Source: Takashimella koratensis
Taxonomy: Eukaryota; Basidiomycota; Tremellomycetes; Trichosporonales; Tetragoniomycetaceae
Direction: 5' to 3'
NCBI GenBank assembly: GCA_003116875.1
Contig: BCKT01000002.1
Location: 868,001 to 932,000, forward strand
DNA: 64,000 nucleotides
A program made the position numbers and the translations under genes. The notes below the pieces were generated by a model. The model had not been told where the DNA came from, ran no database searches, and saw nothing but the letters and a program-made list of their open reading frames with translations. Numbering within the stretch: the stretch's first letter is position 1; each line of letters opens with the position of its first letter. This document shows positions 1 to 11,807 of the stretch, in pieces.

Positions 1-583
1 TGAGGCTCAGGAGCTCGGATCCGTTCGGCAGCAGAGAAGAGCCAGTCGAGGAATCCACTCTCTACGGGGTCAGCAGGGGAGGTGTTGGCGTAGCTTACCA
101 AAATCGGACCCAACCACTGAAAAGTGTCAGTGCGAGTTGACTTCATCATGTGCTCCTACAACTCACAGTCTTCCATCTCCGTCTGAATACGTTCTTCTGG
201 GTGTTAGTGACAGGTAAAGTTGAGAGATGGCGTTCACATACCTCGAGAGCTGCCATTTGCTGGACGATAGTTAGCATCGGCTGGGTAGATGGGTGGCAAC
301 AAAGCAACTCACCGATCAAGACGGAAAGATACTCCGCCATAACAAGGTCTGGACGGGGGAGTCAGCTTACGCTCCACTCTATACCTTAGTCAGTGGAGAC
401 ATACCATCAGACTCTGCCCATTCTCTGCGCTCGAGCTCTTGTTGGATGTTGGCCTGTAAGGAAGAAGGAACAGTCAGCAACAAACTGAACTAGGAGAACT
501 TGTGAATTCGATCAAGGGGTAAGGGGGATAGCGCTCACCTGCAATCGGCTAGATTGCTCTGCTGTCAAAGCTTCGGCGGCCAT
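1..583 (-). CDS. NAB2: Nab2-like nuclear poly(A) RNA-binding protein, N-terminal part (3' end outside window)
   Basis: Reading leftward from the ATG at 583-581, I joined exons 583-539, 453-405, 348-313, 259-242, 196-167, 116-99 and a seventh running off the window edge; every junction has GT..AG and keeps frame. The joined product starts MAAEALTAEQSSRLQ and continues with VMAEYLSVLI and then SGFLDWLF, which fits the PWI-like N-terminal domain of the Nab2/ZC3H14 family. In known members this domain contacts nuclear-pore Mlp proteins, and C-terminal CCCH zinc fingers (not in this window) bind poly(A) tails during mRNA export and tail-length control. The domain is spread over seven exons, three of only 18, 30 and 18 nt. 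It is divergent from the coiled-coil gene to its right. The family call rests on the N-domain alone; the zinc fingers cannot be seen. Confidence 0.68.
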
Positions 584-741
584 TTTGAATGATGTGAGGG
601 GTAAAGGTGTAGGATAAGACGAGAAGGTCGAACTCGAGGTTGATGTCGAGGTCGATGGTGGATGGATGGATGAAGAATGGGAAGAGACGAAGTGATGAGG
701 TTTGAAAAGCACCGGCAGACTTTGAACACTGGAGTGGGCGG

Positions 742-765
742 TTACGTAATGATTTTTGGCACGTG
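742..765. promoter_or_regulatory. Palindromic TTACGTAA and CACGTG sites in a divergent promoter
   Basis: The palindrome TTACGTAA lies at 742-749 and an E-box CACGTG at 760-765, in the 571-bp gap between the Nab2-like gene (-) and the coiled-coil gene (+). These words are typical bZIP and bHLH (Cbf1-like) binding sites. Which factor binds, and whether either site is active, is inference. Confidence 0.35.
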
Positions 766-1063
766 ACCCTCTACCCCAGGGCGGAGCGGCAACTACAATA
801 AGGAAAGCGGTTTCACATGGGACGTACATGTTTCGTTGAGTAAATAGAGCAACCAGCGACCAAGCAGCAAAGTCACTCGATTCGGACTCTCCTCTCTCTA
901 AACAGCGGCACAGCGGCACAGCGGCACAACTCCAACACTCACCCCTGCTGCCCCTGCTAACCCCCTCCAGGACAGCACGCGCATCTTCATTTTGGGCCCT
1001 TCCTTTCCCCTTGCCCCAACACCTTTCTAGGGTCCACGCATTGGTCGCTTCTTGCTCTTGCAG

Positions 1064-1071
1064 TATATATA
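1064..1071 (+). promoter_or_regulatory. TATA box candidate
   Basis: TATATATA lies about 85 bp before the A of the split start codon of the coiled-coil gene, a suitable distance for a short leader. It is the only such element in the divergent promoter. Confidence 0.45.
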
Positions 1072-1154
1072 CCCTTGGCCCCCTGGTTACGGATTAACCC
1101 ATTCCACGTCGCAACGATCGCCCAGCAGTATCACAGTCTACTCCTCAGTCTACC

Positions 1155-4041
1155 AGTGAGTCAAGTCGCCTTCTCTCCCTCCTCCCTGCCTGTCTCGGCT
1201 CACCTCCACAGTGTCACTCGCCGTCTCCCCTTCCGATGCATCCCCACTAGCCACCCGATCCCGGCCTCAACCACCTGGCCGATCCAAACGCAACTCATTC
1301 ACCCCCAGCCCTCGCGCTGCCCCCTATGGGACCGTCGAGGACTTCCTCGCCCTTGCCCAGGTCTCACCGAGTAAAGGCGACGGAACGCTCGGTGGGCTCA
1401 GGGAGAGGACAGAGGACGAATTAGCAAGAGCAGGTAGAGAGGAGTTGCAGGTTGCGCTCAGGTCGGAATGGTCAGAAAAGGACAAGGTGAGTCAAAGTGT
1501 GGGATATGAGTAGAGAATGAGGAGAGATTGAGGTTAAATGTGGACTTGAGAACGGAAGGTTACTGATGACGGGTTTCGATGAGGGTAGATTGCGGAAGAG
1601 CTCGAGGAGTTACAAGCGACTTGCGACTCGTTACGTAGCAAATTCGATGAAGTTGGGAAAGTGAACCAGGCGTTACAGGCCCGAAACGACGAGGCATTCC
1701 AAGAACAAGTAAGCGAGAACAGGGAAAACATGTAGGTGACAGGATGTGCTGATCGTGGTTGGCAGAACCGACTAGAAGCAGAGCTAGAGACGAGGGAGGA
1801 TTTGTTGGATCGATTAAGGAAGCGTGTGACGGAGGCAGAGAGGCAAATTCGAGAAGGCCAGAGGCGGTACCTCGAGCAAGTGAGTAGAAAGTTTTTAGAC
1901 GGCGGCGCTTGGTTGCGGTGACACGCCCTGACGTTTCTCCAGGACCGCGCATTCGATGCCGAGCGTCAGGCGATACAGGCAGAACAACAGCACCTTCAAC
2001 AACGAGTCAAAGCCCTTTCCGCCGCATCCAACAAACAATCCCGCGCTGCAACGCTCCAGAGCGAGACTGCCGCGTTACAAGAGGAACTCGCTTCACTCAC
2101 TACTTCGCACACCATCCTCCTGACTCAACTCAACACGTTGACTGCGGAGCTGCACGAGGTGAAAGAGGATAATGCGCGGTTGACGGACGAAAATGATAGT
2201 TGGCAGCGGTTGGTGGAAGAGCGTACCCTCGCGGGGACGGTTCGGAGCCGAGGAGGGCTGTTGGCTTTCATGGCTAGGGACCAAGAGAGTGGGGAGCCTG
2301 AAGGTGGAGGTGAAAGAGACGATAGAGGTTTATCGCCTTCTTCAGACGCGAGGTCGCATCTGGGTGATTTGGAGACCCTGGAGGAGTTGCAAGAGATGGA
2401 CGATCTGCATTCGGAGATCAATACCCCGATTCTGGAACTCGAGGAGGAGATGGCACTGGATCCCGCGGGACGAGAGAGGAGCCCGTCAGCTGCCTCGGAC
2501 TTCTTGGCGGTCCCAGCGGCGACGATTGGAAAGGCGAGAGGAGGGGGCTTGAACCTTGCCGCGGAACTGGGACAGGTCGATGAGCAAAGTACCAAGGAGG
2601 CAGAAGGTGAGTGGCTTTGTGGAAGTCTTTGTAGTGAAAAAAAAAACGGGAGGGGCTGACTCGGTCTAGCGTTGCGTGCAAAAGTCACCAAGCTGGAAGA
2701 AGAGAACAAATCGTTACAGCTCTACTGCCAAAAGGTCTGTCCAAAGTCCATTGCCCTAAATGGCGTGTTCCTGGTATCCGCTGACGCGGAGCAGATTCTC
2801 GACAGGATCATCTCGCAGGAAGGGTTCGAGCACGTTTTATCCGTCGATTACAAGACGCGTCGCCTAGGTTCGCGAACTGGACCTGCCAGACCGCCAGTTA
2901 GAGAGATGGTAGAGGCTATCGAGGAGAAGAGCAAGCCTCGACCCGCTAGGCCAATGAGTATGATGATCAGGGGATCGTCGGTAGACGATGCGGCGACCGC
3001 TGCGAAGCCTGAGGCGGAGAAGAAAAAGGTGAGTATGAGTTTGAAGTGGTCTAAGATGTTTTCCTGGCGTGGATGTGACCGTTGTAATATGGCTGACGAG
3101 AGCAGAACCGACGCGGCTTCTCGATCGATTTCAGAAACCTCGGGTTCGGAGCGAGCAGTACTAGCCCGACAGAGACGAAACCCGTCTTGAAACCGCTCAC
3201 GCTTGCGTCCAAGACCTCGGTCGCTGTGGGATCAAGTATCAGGGCGGGAGAGAGCGCCTCGGTCTCGGCCTCGGCAGCTGCAGCGGCAGCACAAGCGCGC
3301 AAGCTTGAGCCGCAGGAAGAAGACGACGAGGATCGACGAGAGCGACATCGAATGGAAGCACAACTCAAGCTGATGGGTATTGAGAAAGTCACTTCACCTG
3401 TGCTCGAATCGTTCCCGAAAGTACCTGAGCCCTCTACAGCCTCGTCGACATCGGCGCTCCCCTCGGCTTCTGACGGGCTAGCATGGTTCGCTCGTAAACT
3501 CACTCGAACTTCGTCTCAGACCCAGCCGCCGGACGCCGTACCTCTTGCCTCCGAGGGCCAGCGCGGGGGTTCTCCCTTGACTCGCCTGACTAGCAAACTC
3601 GGGGCCAACGACAACCCTCTCTCCCCTACTCCCGACGCGATCGATCCCGCCACTGGCGAAGTAAGCCCCGAGAAAGCCGCAGCTGCATTGAGGGCATACG
3701 ACCAGCGCGAGCGAGAGCAAGCCAAGGCGATGGCGAGCGGGAAGAACGCAGAGGCGTATACGAGCCCAAATAGGGTCAGTAGAAGGATGAGTCTGAAGAG
3801 GAACAATTCGGCGGGGACAGGGTCCGGGTCTGGGTCCGGGTCCGGGTTTGGGTCGGCGCATAGTAAAGAGTCGAGCAGCGCGTCTGGGGTGGGAAGTGGA
3901 AGTGTAGGTGCGAGTGGGAGTGGGAGATTGGCGAAGAGTGATAGTATCTCGACGATATTTAGTATGGGGGAAGCAGGGAGTAGGCCCACAAGTGGGGAGG
4001 TCAAATTGGATCAAGGGAAATTGGAAGAGTTGGCGGAGTGA
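1155..4041 (+). CDS. Coiled-coil protein of unknown function; start codon split by an intron
   Basis: Exons 1155, 1212-1486, 1589-1708, 1766-1879, 1943-2606, 2670-2734, 2795-3028 and 3106-4041 join to exactly 803 codons (802 residues). The A of the ATG is the last base of exon 1 (1155); TG starts the next exon (1212-1213), giving MSLAVSPSDAS. No other in-frame ATG is available near the N-terminus. Residues about 90-260 form a long heptad-rich coiled coil. A short region near residues 410-440 (LYCQKILDRII, then GFEHVLSVDYKTRR) looks conserved, and the C-terminal third is low-complexity Ser/Gly/Ala. The coiled coil recalls Sec2/Rabin-type or cytoskeletal scaffold proteins, but I do not recognise a defined family. 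The gene converges on the dynactin p25 gene. Confidence 0.72.
3817..3930 (+). repeat. Gly-Ser coding repeats inside the coiled-coil gene
   Basis: A hexamer repeat (GGGTCC/GGGTCT) encodes a GSGSGSGSG run, followed by a second Ser/Gly-rich segment. It sits in the disordered C-terminal third and is a likely site of length variation between strains. Confidence 0.6.
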
Positions 4042-4451
4042 GCCGGGAGTGGAAGTGAGGTTTGTCATCTGTCGAGAGTCAACTGTAAACGACATAACGA
4101 ATCACGAACCGTACGAACCTTCAACGAACCAGACACGATCTTTACGACCTCACAACCATCTCACACCATCCATCTACACACTACATGTATAAATGTCTGC
4201 AACTAGGTCGTCTCCACCTTTGTCGTATTGGTTGATCAGATTAATCTACCGTGTCTACAACCTTGAGAGCGAAACCATGGACGATCTTATATCATAATAA
4301 ACTAGTTCATACATGCCCAGGTTGGCTCTTCTATCGCTATTGACAAGGTATCTAAGATGCAGGGTATACTATTCTCACTAGTCTCCATGACCCACTACTG
4401 CCCCGCCATCCCCTCATCCCACACAGGTGTACAGTTCCCACCCAAGACAAC
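4042..4451. other. Convergent 3' region between coiled-coil gene and dynactin p25
   Basis: This 410-bp stretch has no supportable coding sequence. It holds the 3' ends of two converging genes. An AATAAA word at 4296-4301 (+) could serve polyadenylation of the left gene, though it is 255 bp past the stop. Confidence 0.5.
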
Positions 4452-5564
4452 CTATGTCGCTGCCCGAAACCGCTGGTAATAGCTCTTACACCTCGCTTCC
4501 ATCGTTTCTTGATACGTCTCTGGAAGCTGCTCGATCAGGCGGCCAGGGTTCCCGCCCCAGACCGTCATGGAAGGTACGATAGCGCCGTCGGGCAGGACAG
4601 TATCGGGTAAGATTACAGCGAGGTCTTTGATTATTGCGAATTTGCCCTGGACAACAGGTTGAGCATTGAACTAATGATAGACTCCTCCTAAGGACAGAGT
4701 GAAAGGGAAGAGGAATAGATATGGAGAAAGAAGAGAAGGTATAGTATCCAGGATGGACAGAGACGCTCACGATAACACAGCGTGGACCGATATCTACACC
4801 TGATCCAATCGTAGCGGCCTCAACAATCGCCTCTGTTCCAATATGGACGAAATCACCTATCCGGACGGGATAGAACGTGAACGACCTGAGCAAGTGAGTC
4901 GTCTTCCTCGTAGTTCAAAAGGAAGGAGAGAGGGGGGGGGGGGGGGGGGGGGGGGGGGGAGGGGAAACCCAAGTTTGTTTAGGCAAATGAATCCACGACC
5001 TACCCCTTGTAGATCTTGCCAGGAGGTCGGACGATAGAACCCTCGCTGATGAGACAGTACTTGCCCATGGAAATAACGACGTGTTGACCTGCCGCTGAAC
5101 GTCTCAGGTCGCCGCGGAGGACTGCACCTGGATGAGAGTCAAGAAGTCAGCTTGTCGCTAGGTAGTGTACGTGCACGAATTCTCTCCGCAACCACACCAG
5201 AGATGATCAGAGCCGAGACAGCAAATGGGACGTACTCTTCTGGATGATGGATTTCCCACCAAGGATGATATTGGTCGCTCCGAGGATGGTTGCTTTGCGC
5301 GAGACCTTGTCTACGATAACCGAGCGTCAACAACTACGCCCAAGTACCATGTGTAGGTGTCCCCCCGCGTTCCAACCAATCTCGACATGAAGACGTGGCT
5401 AGAATTTTTCTCTCGACGCAAGCAATGTCCAACTCACTCCCTGTGTCCGTCTCTGAACCAAGTCAACCGCGTCGTTGATGGACCGCTTTCCATGGTCAAT
5501 CAGTAGGAGACTCACCGATGTACGTTCCCTTTTCGTACGTCACGGGCTCGTCGAAAGCACCCAT
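4452..5564 (-). CDS. Dynactin subunit 5 (p25)
   Basis: Six exons (5564-5516, 5452-5438, 5310-5236, 5127-5004, 4885-4771, 4646-4452) join in frame to 190 residues, the usual p25 length. The start MGAFDEPVTYEKGTYIETDTGNK leads into hexapeptide repeats of a left-handed beta-helix (VSRKATILGATNIILGGKS, VLRGDLR, IVRPPGKIYKG, YPVRIGDFVHIG), then ILPDTVLPDGAIVPSMTVWGG and a C-terminal helix ending YYQRFRAAT. In the family, p25 with p27 caps the pointed end of the dynactin Arp1 filament and helps dynein reach endosomes. Exon 2 is only 15 nt. An upstream ATG at 5747 could add an N-terminal exon by splicing into the base run before 5564; I prefer 5564 because homologs begin close to the GTYIET motif. 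Confidence 0.88.
4932..4959 (-). repeat. 28-base homopolymer (poly-C in sense) within a dynactin p25 intron
   Basis: A run of 28 G on the + strand reads as poly-C in the transcript. It lies in the intron between 5004 and 4885, upstream of the acceptor. Its exact length may be an assembly or sequencing artefact. Confidence 0.85.
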
Positions 5565-5825
5565 CTTGCCTCGCGTGTTCGGTGAGCAGGAGACGAAATG
5601 GTTGATTAGTTGCGTTGTCAATGAGGAAGAGGAAACGAAGGGACGTGCTGAATCTTGGCTTGGCTCACCTGGATTTAGTACGACTTTGGACCGACCTCCA
5701 CTTGGTGCCCGTGACTCGCGTGTCATCCTCCGACCGGCTTGATCCATTTCACAACTTGACCATCCACCCTCTTACCCACCTCATTTCCTTCATCTGATAC
5801 CCTCTTAGACCCGCCCCTCTTCGCC

Positions 5826-8800
5826 ATGGCCCAAGCTCAACCTAGAGACGCGGGGATCGACGTCGTGGAGCAGGCGATGGCCCGTCTCTCACACGACTTT
5901 GACGAAGGTGAGTTTGGTAGTGCCCACTTCCCTGCCCCGTACACCATCCACGAATCCCCGCTGATCACCCCTCCTACCCCCTGCTCCCTCATTCACTGCA
6001 TATGCATTGACACTTCCCCCAGCCGCATCGCTGCATCAGCACCAACAGATTCATGCGCGGCTCCAGCTTGAGATCCTCGATGTCCGGGAAGAAGTAGCGC
6101 TCCTTAAGGCTGAGCTGCGGAAAGACCAAGATCCCGCCAAGATGAGCCAGATCCAACGGATGATCGGGGTGAGTTCCGTCCTTACCCTTCATCCTAATCT
6201 ACCTTCTCATCACCTCTCTCAAAATTGTGAAGGAAGCGAAAGTCCGTGTGAGAGATTTTCATACGCTGACATTGAGACCCGATACAGCAACTTATGCAAC
6301 AGATCAACGTGATCCAGGAGAAAGCAGCCGAGGCCGAAGCTATTGTCAAGGGTATCACGTCGGATATTCAGCGTCTTGACGTGGCCAAGCGAAATTTGAC
6401 GCGAACTGTGCAGACGCTGGAGCGATGGGCTATGCTCCGTGGGTACTGGGACAAGCTGGGTCGACTGGGTTGACTGAATGGAGTGGTTCGAGCGGGGAGA
6501 CCGGGATGGAGTTGTGCGGGGGTCGGTGCGTTAGCATGGTGCTGACTCGGGACTAGGACAAGCACATCAGCAACTGCGCGAGCTGATGCCGACACGGCGA
6601 TACAAGGAGATGGCACAAGCGTTGTCGGTGAGTCCAGGGTCTGCGAACGAGTGCTGTGTGCATGCACTCACTTTGCCGGCATAATTCCTGGCTTCCTGGC
6701 TCAAGCTGGTGTTGACAACTCTTGCTGACCTCTTGGTCAGGCCGTGGTACACCTAGTCACCCCACTCAAACCACTAGCGACGATCGCGGCTGTCTCTCAA
6801 ATATTCAAAGGAGCAGAGGAAGACCGCAAAGCCGTGCAAGAGAAAGTTAACACGGAAATGGAGGCATTGTGAGTGTCTTCTTCAACAGCGCTTGATGGAA
6901 GCTGAAGTGTATTGATTGACCTCGATCACCAGTTTCCGAAATGACCCAAATAAGCCGCCAGACCTCGTTGTTGTCGCAGAGTGCTGTGAGGTGATCGATG
7001 TCTTAGGAGGGGACTATAAGAAGCATATCATTGAGCGATACATTCAGCTTCAGTTGGCCGAGTATCGGCGAATCTTCCGCTCCACCGACGAGGTGAGCCA
7101 AGTTGTCCCCATTCCTATCTCCCAATCACAATCTTCCCCGTTCGCCACCAAGTACAGTGGTGCAGAACTAGAACTCATTCTGTGTCAGGCTGGACAACTA
7201 GATAACGTCCCGAGGCGGTACGCGTGGTTCCGCCGAGTTGTCAAACATCACGACGAGGAGAACGCGCACATCTTCCCGGCGAACTGGGAAGTCACTCGAT
7301 TACTAGTCGCTAGTTTCTCAGAGATCACGCGGGTTGACCTCGCGAATGTCCTCGGGAGGGGGACACCCTCGGTCAATGTTCTGCTTGAGGCGTTGCAATC
7401 GACATTGGACTTTGAAGCGTTGTATTCAAAGCGGTTCAACTTATCTGTGAGTTCTGCAGCTGGACCAACTCGTAAGATAGAAGGATTAGCTGACGGAGGT
7501 TGTCAGTTTGAGGAAGTTACAGCTGGCGGATTGACGTTGCAGTCCACACACAAATGGAACATCTCGTCCATCTTTAACACGCATTTCAACGTCTACGTCG
7601 ACGCGCAGGACAAGTAAGCCGGACAACCCCCCCCCCCCCCCCCCCGCCCTTTCCCCCAATATTCCTATTCCTAATCGGAAATGCTAACGGTGATGGTCAG
7701 GGCAATCGCCGACATGCTGTCACAGTACCGAGGCAGCCGATCACGCGTATCCATGGACGCAGTACTTGTAGAGACTGAACACGCCGGTCCAACCATCTTA
7801 CCATCCTCGACGGAGTTGTTTTACTTTTACGGCCAGACGCTCGAACAGTGTAGCAAGTATACCACGGCGGAACCGTTGCAGAAACTCGGCAAGGTGTTTG
7901 CGAAATGGCTCAAAATTTACTCTGGTGAGTGATGCTTCCTTCGTTTGCCAAGACTTGGTAAAGGCTGGACTAATGCATATCACAGACGAGGTGTTGTTGG
8001 CTGGTTTGAAGCGATTAGATATCGCTCGAAAATCGTTGGATGGGCGTGCAAGTATCCAAGAAGTTCGAAACGCGTGTATGGTGCTCAATACAGCAGAATA
8101 CTGCCAGAGCACGTCGCTGCAGGTGAGCCTTGATTGAGGAGCAGCGTGCATCATGCATCCTTGTCTGACTGCTATAGCTCGAGGAAAGGGTTAAAGACAA
8201 ACTGGATGAAAGTCTGCGGGAAGCGGTGTCTTTCCAGGCAGAGCGAGATGCGTTCACCGGGTACGTAACATTGACGTCCTCCCTCTCAAACTCAAGAGAG
8301 ATTTTGATGTTTGAACTGCTGAGCTGACTTGTCCAGCGTCATGTCTCAATGTATCGCCACGATCCTGCGCGAGCTCGAATCAGCATGTGAACCTGCATTC
8401 GCGGCAATCCTCAAAACACCCTGGCGAGACTTGGAGAATGTCAGTGGAAGGTCGGCGTATATTGTCGATCTGGTTGGGAGTATCAAAGATGTTGCGGAGA
8501 ACGTGAGGACGCGGATCGAATCGAAAAAGTATATTCGAAACTTTGCCGACAAAGCGGTTGGGTGAGTTGAGGTTGGATTCGGGGTGCATGATTTTAGAAC
8601 ATACACCAAATCGAAAGATACCGTGTGCGGCAACTGACAAGCTCATTTTTTCTAGCCTGATTATCGTCCGCTTCACACAGGCAGTGATCAAGAGTCGTCC
8701 ATTGAAGAAGATTGGAGCAGAACAAATCCTCCTCGACGTTCAAGCTGTGAAAGCGTGCCTACTCGACTTGCCTGAACGGCATCCGGAGAATTCGGAGAAC

Positions 8801-9459
8801 GCGTATACGAAATACGTGTCGAAGAATACGGGACAACTGCAGACAATGCTCAAGGTTATCTTGGCGCCTGATGTGAGTAGGCGTTGGAGTGCATTCAGAG
8901 CGTTAGGTGGATGGAGTGATTCTGTCCTTGTTACGGTTCACTGACACTGGTCGTATCCAGGACCCGCCCGAGGGATTTGTCCAAAACTATTGCTTGCTCA
9001 TTGGAGATCGCTCATTCACAAATTTCCAAAAAGTGCGTCAATACCTTTCACCCTGCTGAATATTCTCACCAACTGATTACCTTCCATCTTATACCCTTTC
9101 AGATTCTCGATCTCAAGGGCACATCACGTACCGATCAACAAAAGCTCGTTGACATTTTCCTCTCTGTCACCGCCAATAACGTCGAACTTTCCGATACCTC
9201 ATTCCTCACTTCACTCGACATGGACCCTGGATCCTCTTCCACGGGAGGTACCGGTGCCCCCGGTGCAGACCGGATGATCACGTCACCTTCGTCCGCGTCA
9301 CTCTTCTCCCCAACAAGCACACCGAGCGGGATGATCCCGTCGCTATTGGCGAGAACGGGGAGCGGGGACGGCACGGATTACTTGAACCTAAGGTCAGATA
9401 CGCCCAAGGCGTTTGGAGATTTCAGGAGGCTCGTGTCATTTGCGACTCGGCGAGAGTGA
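5826..9459 (+). CDS. VPS53: Vacuolar protein sorting protein 53 (GARP/EARP tethering complex)
   Basis: About a dozen exons splice to roughly 800 residues, beginning MAQAQPRDAGIDVVEQ at the ATG with good context GCCATGG. The N-terminal half is helical coiled coil (IQRLDVAKRNLTRTVQTLE, then QQLRELMPTRRYKEMAQALS and VTPLKPLATIAAVSQIFKG), a pattern I recognise from Vps53 family proteins. The middle and C-terminal parts continue in the same family style (CLLIGDRSFTNFQKILDLKG) and end in a Ser/Gly/Thr-rich tail. Vps53 with Vps51, Vps52 and Vps54 tethers endosome-derived vesicles at the trans-Golgi. An intron after 7615 contains a 19-base C run. The gene is divergent from dynactin p25 and converges on MED6. 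I did not verify every internal splice site to the base. Confidence 0.85.
7627..7645 (+). repeat. 19-base poly-C tract in a VPS53 intron
   Basis: Nineteen consecutive C follow the donor after the VYVDAQDK exon. The run is on the sense strand and may contribute to a polypyrimidine signal, or be a replication-slippage hotspot. Confidence 0.85.
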
Positions 9460-9660
9460 TGTGGTGGATGATGTTCTCTCTGGGAGACGGTTGAGTATGA
9501 TGAAGGTAGTAGTTTGATATGCATCATTGATGTACCAACTGTGAAATACGTTGCGATGCGGAAAGAATGAAGTGATGGGGTATAAAGAAAGTTGTGTATG
9601 CTGGGTATCTTTCATGTCTGATCTGGTGGGCTTGGACCTCATGATAGAATCGAGGTTTGC

Positions 9661-11269
9661 TCAATTCTCAAACCCCGTGAGGGGGACATAAGGCGACGCG
9701 CCGAGGTTCGACGACGCTCTAAGCACCGGTGTCGTCCCTGCACCTGTCCTCGGCTGACCCAACCCTATCCCACCAGGCGGGGGCACCGTCGAGCCTGTTC
9801 TTGGCGTTCCCATCCCCAGCGTATCCCTTGGCGTCCCTACCCCGTCCACACCGCCTCCTACCACCGAGTTGGAGATCTGCTCAATCGTCTTCAACCCTGC
9901 CCCACCTGCCGCGTCGGCCATGTTCAGGCCGTCAGAAGAAGGGACAGAAGGTGGAGGAGCGTGAGACATGCGGTCCAGGTCGCCCAGTGCGGCGCGGGTG
10001 GATGAGAGCGCGTGGAAGAGGAACCAGTCGGGTTGAGATTGGGTTTGCGCCTGGGATTGGGATTGGGAGGATGACTGGGATGGCTGGGATGGTTGGGATG
10101 GTTGGGATGGTTGGGATGGTTGTTCGGTTGATTTCCGCTGAGACGAGCCAGCTGCCGAATCGGTGTCTGCGGGTACCGTCGCGGTAGACGCGGCTGCGGG
10201 AGCAGGTGTAGCAGCCTCAGCAGCCGGCACATCAGTCCGTGTCGCAGCCGTTGAGGAAGCACCTGCAGTCGGAGCGGATGCAGCAGGTGCCGAGGCGGCA
10301 ACCGACCTCCATACGCTCGTTGCTCGTGGGTTCGCTGGTGGATGAGTATCAGACAAGGCCGAGAATGTGCTCGAAATGAGTTGAGACGCGTTACGCTGTA
10401 CCAAGTGCGTTTTTTTAAAAATGAAATTTGAAAACGTTAGCGAGAGTAGAGCAGAGAAAAAATCCTGTTTTTGGAGTTGACATTCCACTCACAAGTCGGG
10501 TAGAGATGACATCGTAAAGACACGGAGCCATGTAGACCCTATCTTGCAAGATGAAGTAAGCTGCCGAAACACGAGATCGGGATCCATCGTTCGCTACGTC
10601 CCGACGATGGATCACGAAGAGGTCGGGAGGTTGAGAATGCGCGACGATGTATTCAAACCCTGTTCGGAAGGCCTCGAGCTCACTAGGAATAGGAATAGGA
10701 AAGGGAAGATGGGGGAAGGGTTAGTGATGGATGACGATGGGTGAAGGCTAACTCTTTGTAGAGGAAGAGGAAAGAGGAGAGGTAGGATGGTGAGTGGGTC
10801 GGAGCCAAGTGGTCCCAGAGATGGAAAAGTGAGCAACGTACATCTTCTCCTCAGCGTGCCCATATGTTGGATTCTCGACCCTCCGTTGAGTTCGCAAGAC
10901 GTTGTTGTTCGACTTTGAGTCCCAGAACGGTGAGTATGCAAAATAATCCATCGCAAGGTCGGGGTTTGCGAGGGACCGCGCTGGGTTCGCCTGGAGACTG
11001 GGTCAGCAACACGTCCCGACCATCTCAGCTTTTCCATTGCTTCGAACCCGTTCCATATGTTGTGCGCTCTACACCTCTGGGCCATTCGGAAGGTCCACAG
11101 ACTGTGACTTACCGCGATAGCTTCGGGCCAAGACCTAAGAGCAACGATTGGCCGAGAGATCAACAAGAGGAGCGATACTAGCTTAGCAAAACAGGCTAGG
11201 GTAGGGAGAGAGGGGAACGTACCAGTGGATGTGGGAGAGGTCTTGCTCTACCTCTTCGACTTGGGTCAT
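9661..11269 (-). CDS. MED6: Mediator of RNA polymerase II transcription subunit 6
   Basis: From the ATG at 11269 the product begins MTQVEEVEQDLSHIHW. It then uses a 22-nt exon (11134-11113, SWPEAIA), followed by NPDLAMDYFAYSPFWD and SNNNVLRTQ. These match the Med6 hallmark of a DYF..SPF.D..SNN pattern near the N-terminus. Later exons carry FRTGFEYIVAHSQPPDLFVI and AYFILQDRVYMAPCLYDVI, again Med6-like. Med6 sits in the Mediator head module and helps relay activator signals to RNA polymerase II. The last exon is a long low-complexity extension rich in Ala, Pro, Ser and Gln, with a QPS repeat; a short FLFHALSSTRAALGDLDRM segment stands out within it. It converges on VPS53 with a 200-bp gap. Confidence 0.88.
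10055..10130 (-). repeat. QPS and SQ codon repeats in the MED6 C-terminal extension
   Basis: Repeated GGTTGGGAT-type units on the + strand encode five tandem Gln-Pro-Ser repeats followed by Ser-Gln repeats in MED6. This is intrinsically disordered, activator-like composition. Confidence 0.7.
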
Positions 11270-11807
11270 GGCTTGTTCGATTGGAGTGGTGGATTGAAGA
11301 GTAAGAAAAAGTGGAGGATGCTCAAAGTGAGAGAAGAGAGCCAAGCGGTAAATCAGTGAGAAAGACCGAAGGGTTCATTCCGGGTGATGACTTATTTACA
11401 AGGTCTGGGTCGTTGCCACGGACAAAACGGGGCGAAGGATGTCTGTCATCCTTGCAAAAATAGAACTCAGTCTCATGCATGAGATACAAGTCACAATCAG
11501 GATCGACGACGATGGATACTCAAATAGTATCAGAACAATAGAGTAGCGGGGTTACGTGCAGATTACGGACAGGCTATGCAGCAGACTTCAATGGGGTTTC
11601 TCAGACTTGATTACTCTGGAACAAAAGAACACGACAAAGTTAACAACGATGACTTCTTCTTCTTCTTCAAATGACGAACTCAACTCAAAACACAGACCCA
11701 TGACTATATCGTCGCTATGCGGGATGAAATCGACCGAATTGTTTATGTACGAAAAATGGGGAAAGATAAAATGAGGGAAGAGAGGAGTCAGGTGGAGTCA
11801 CGCCCGA
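11270..11807. other. Intergenic region upstream of MED6 and downstream of the histidine kinase
   Basis: I see no coding sequence in these 538 bp. They must hold the MED6 promoter and the histidine-kinase 3' UTR, since both genes run leftward. A TTC trinucleotide run is present near 11655. Confidence 0.45.
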
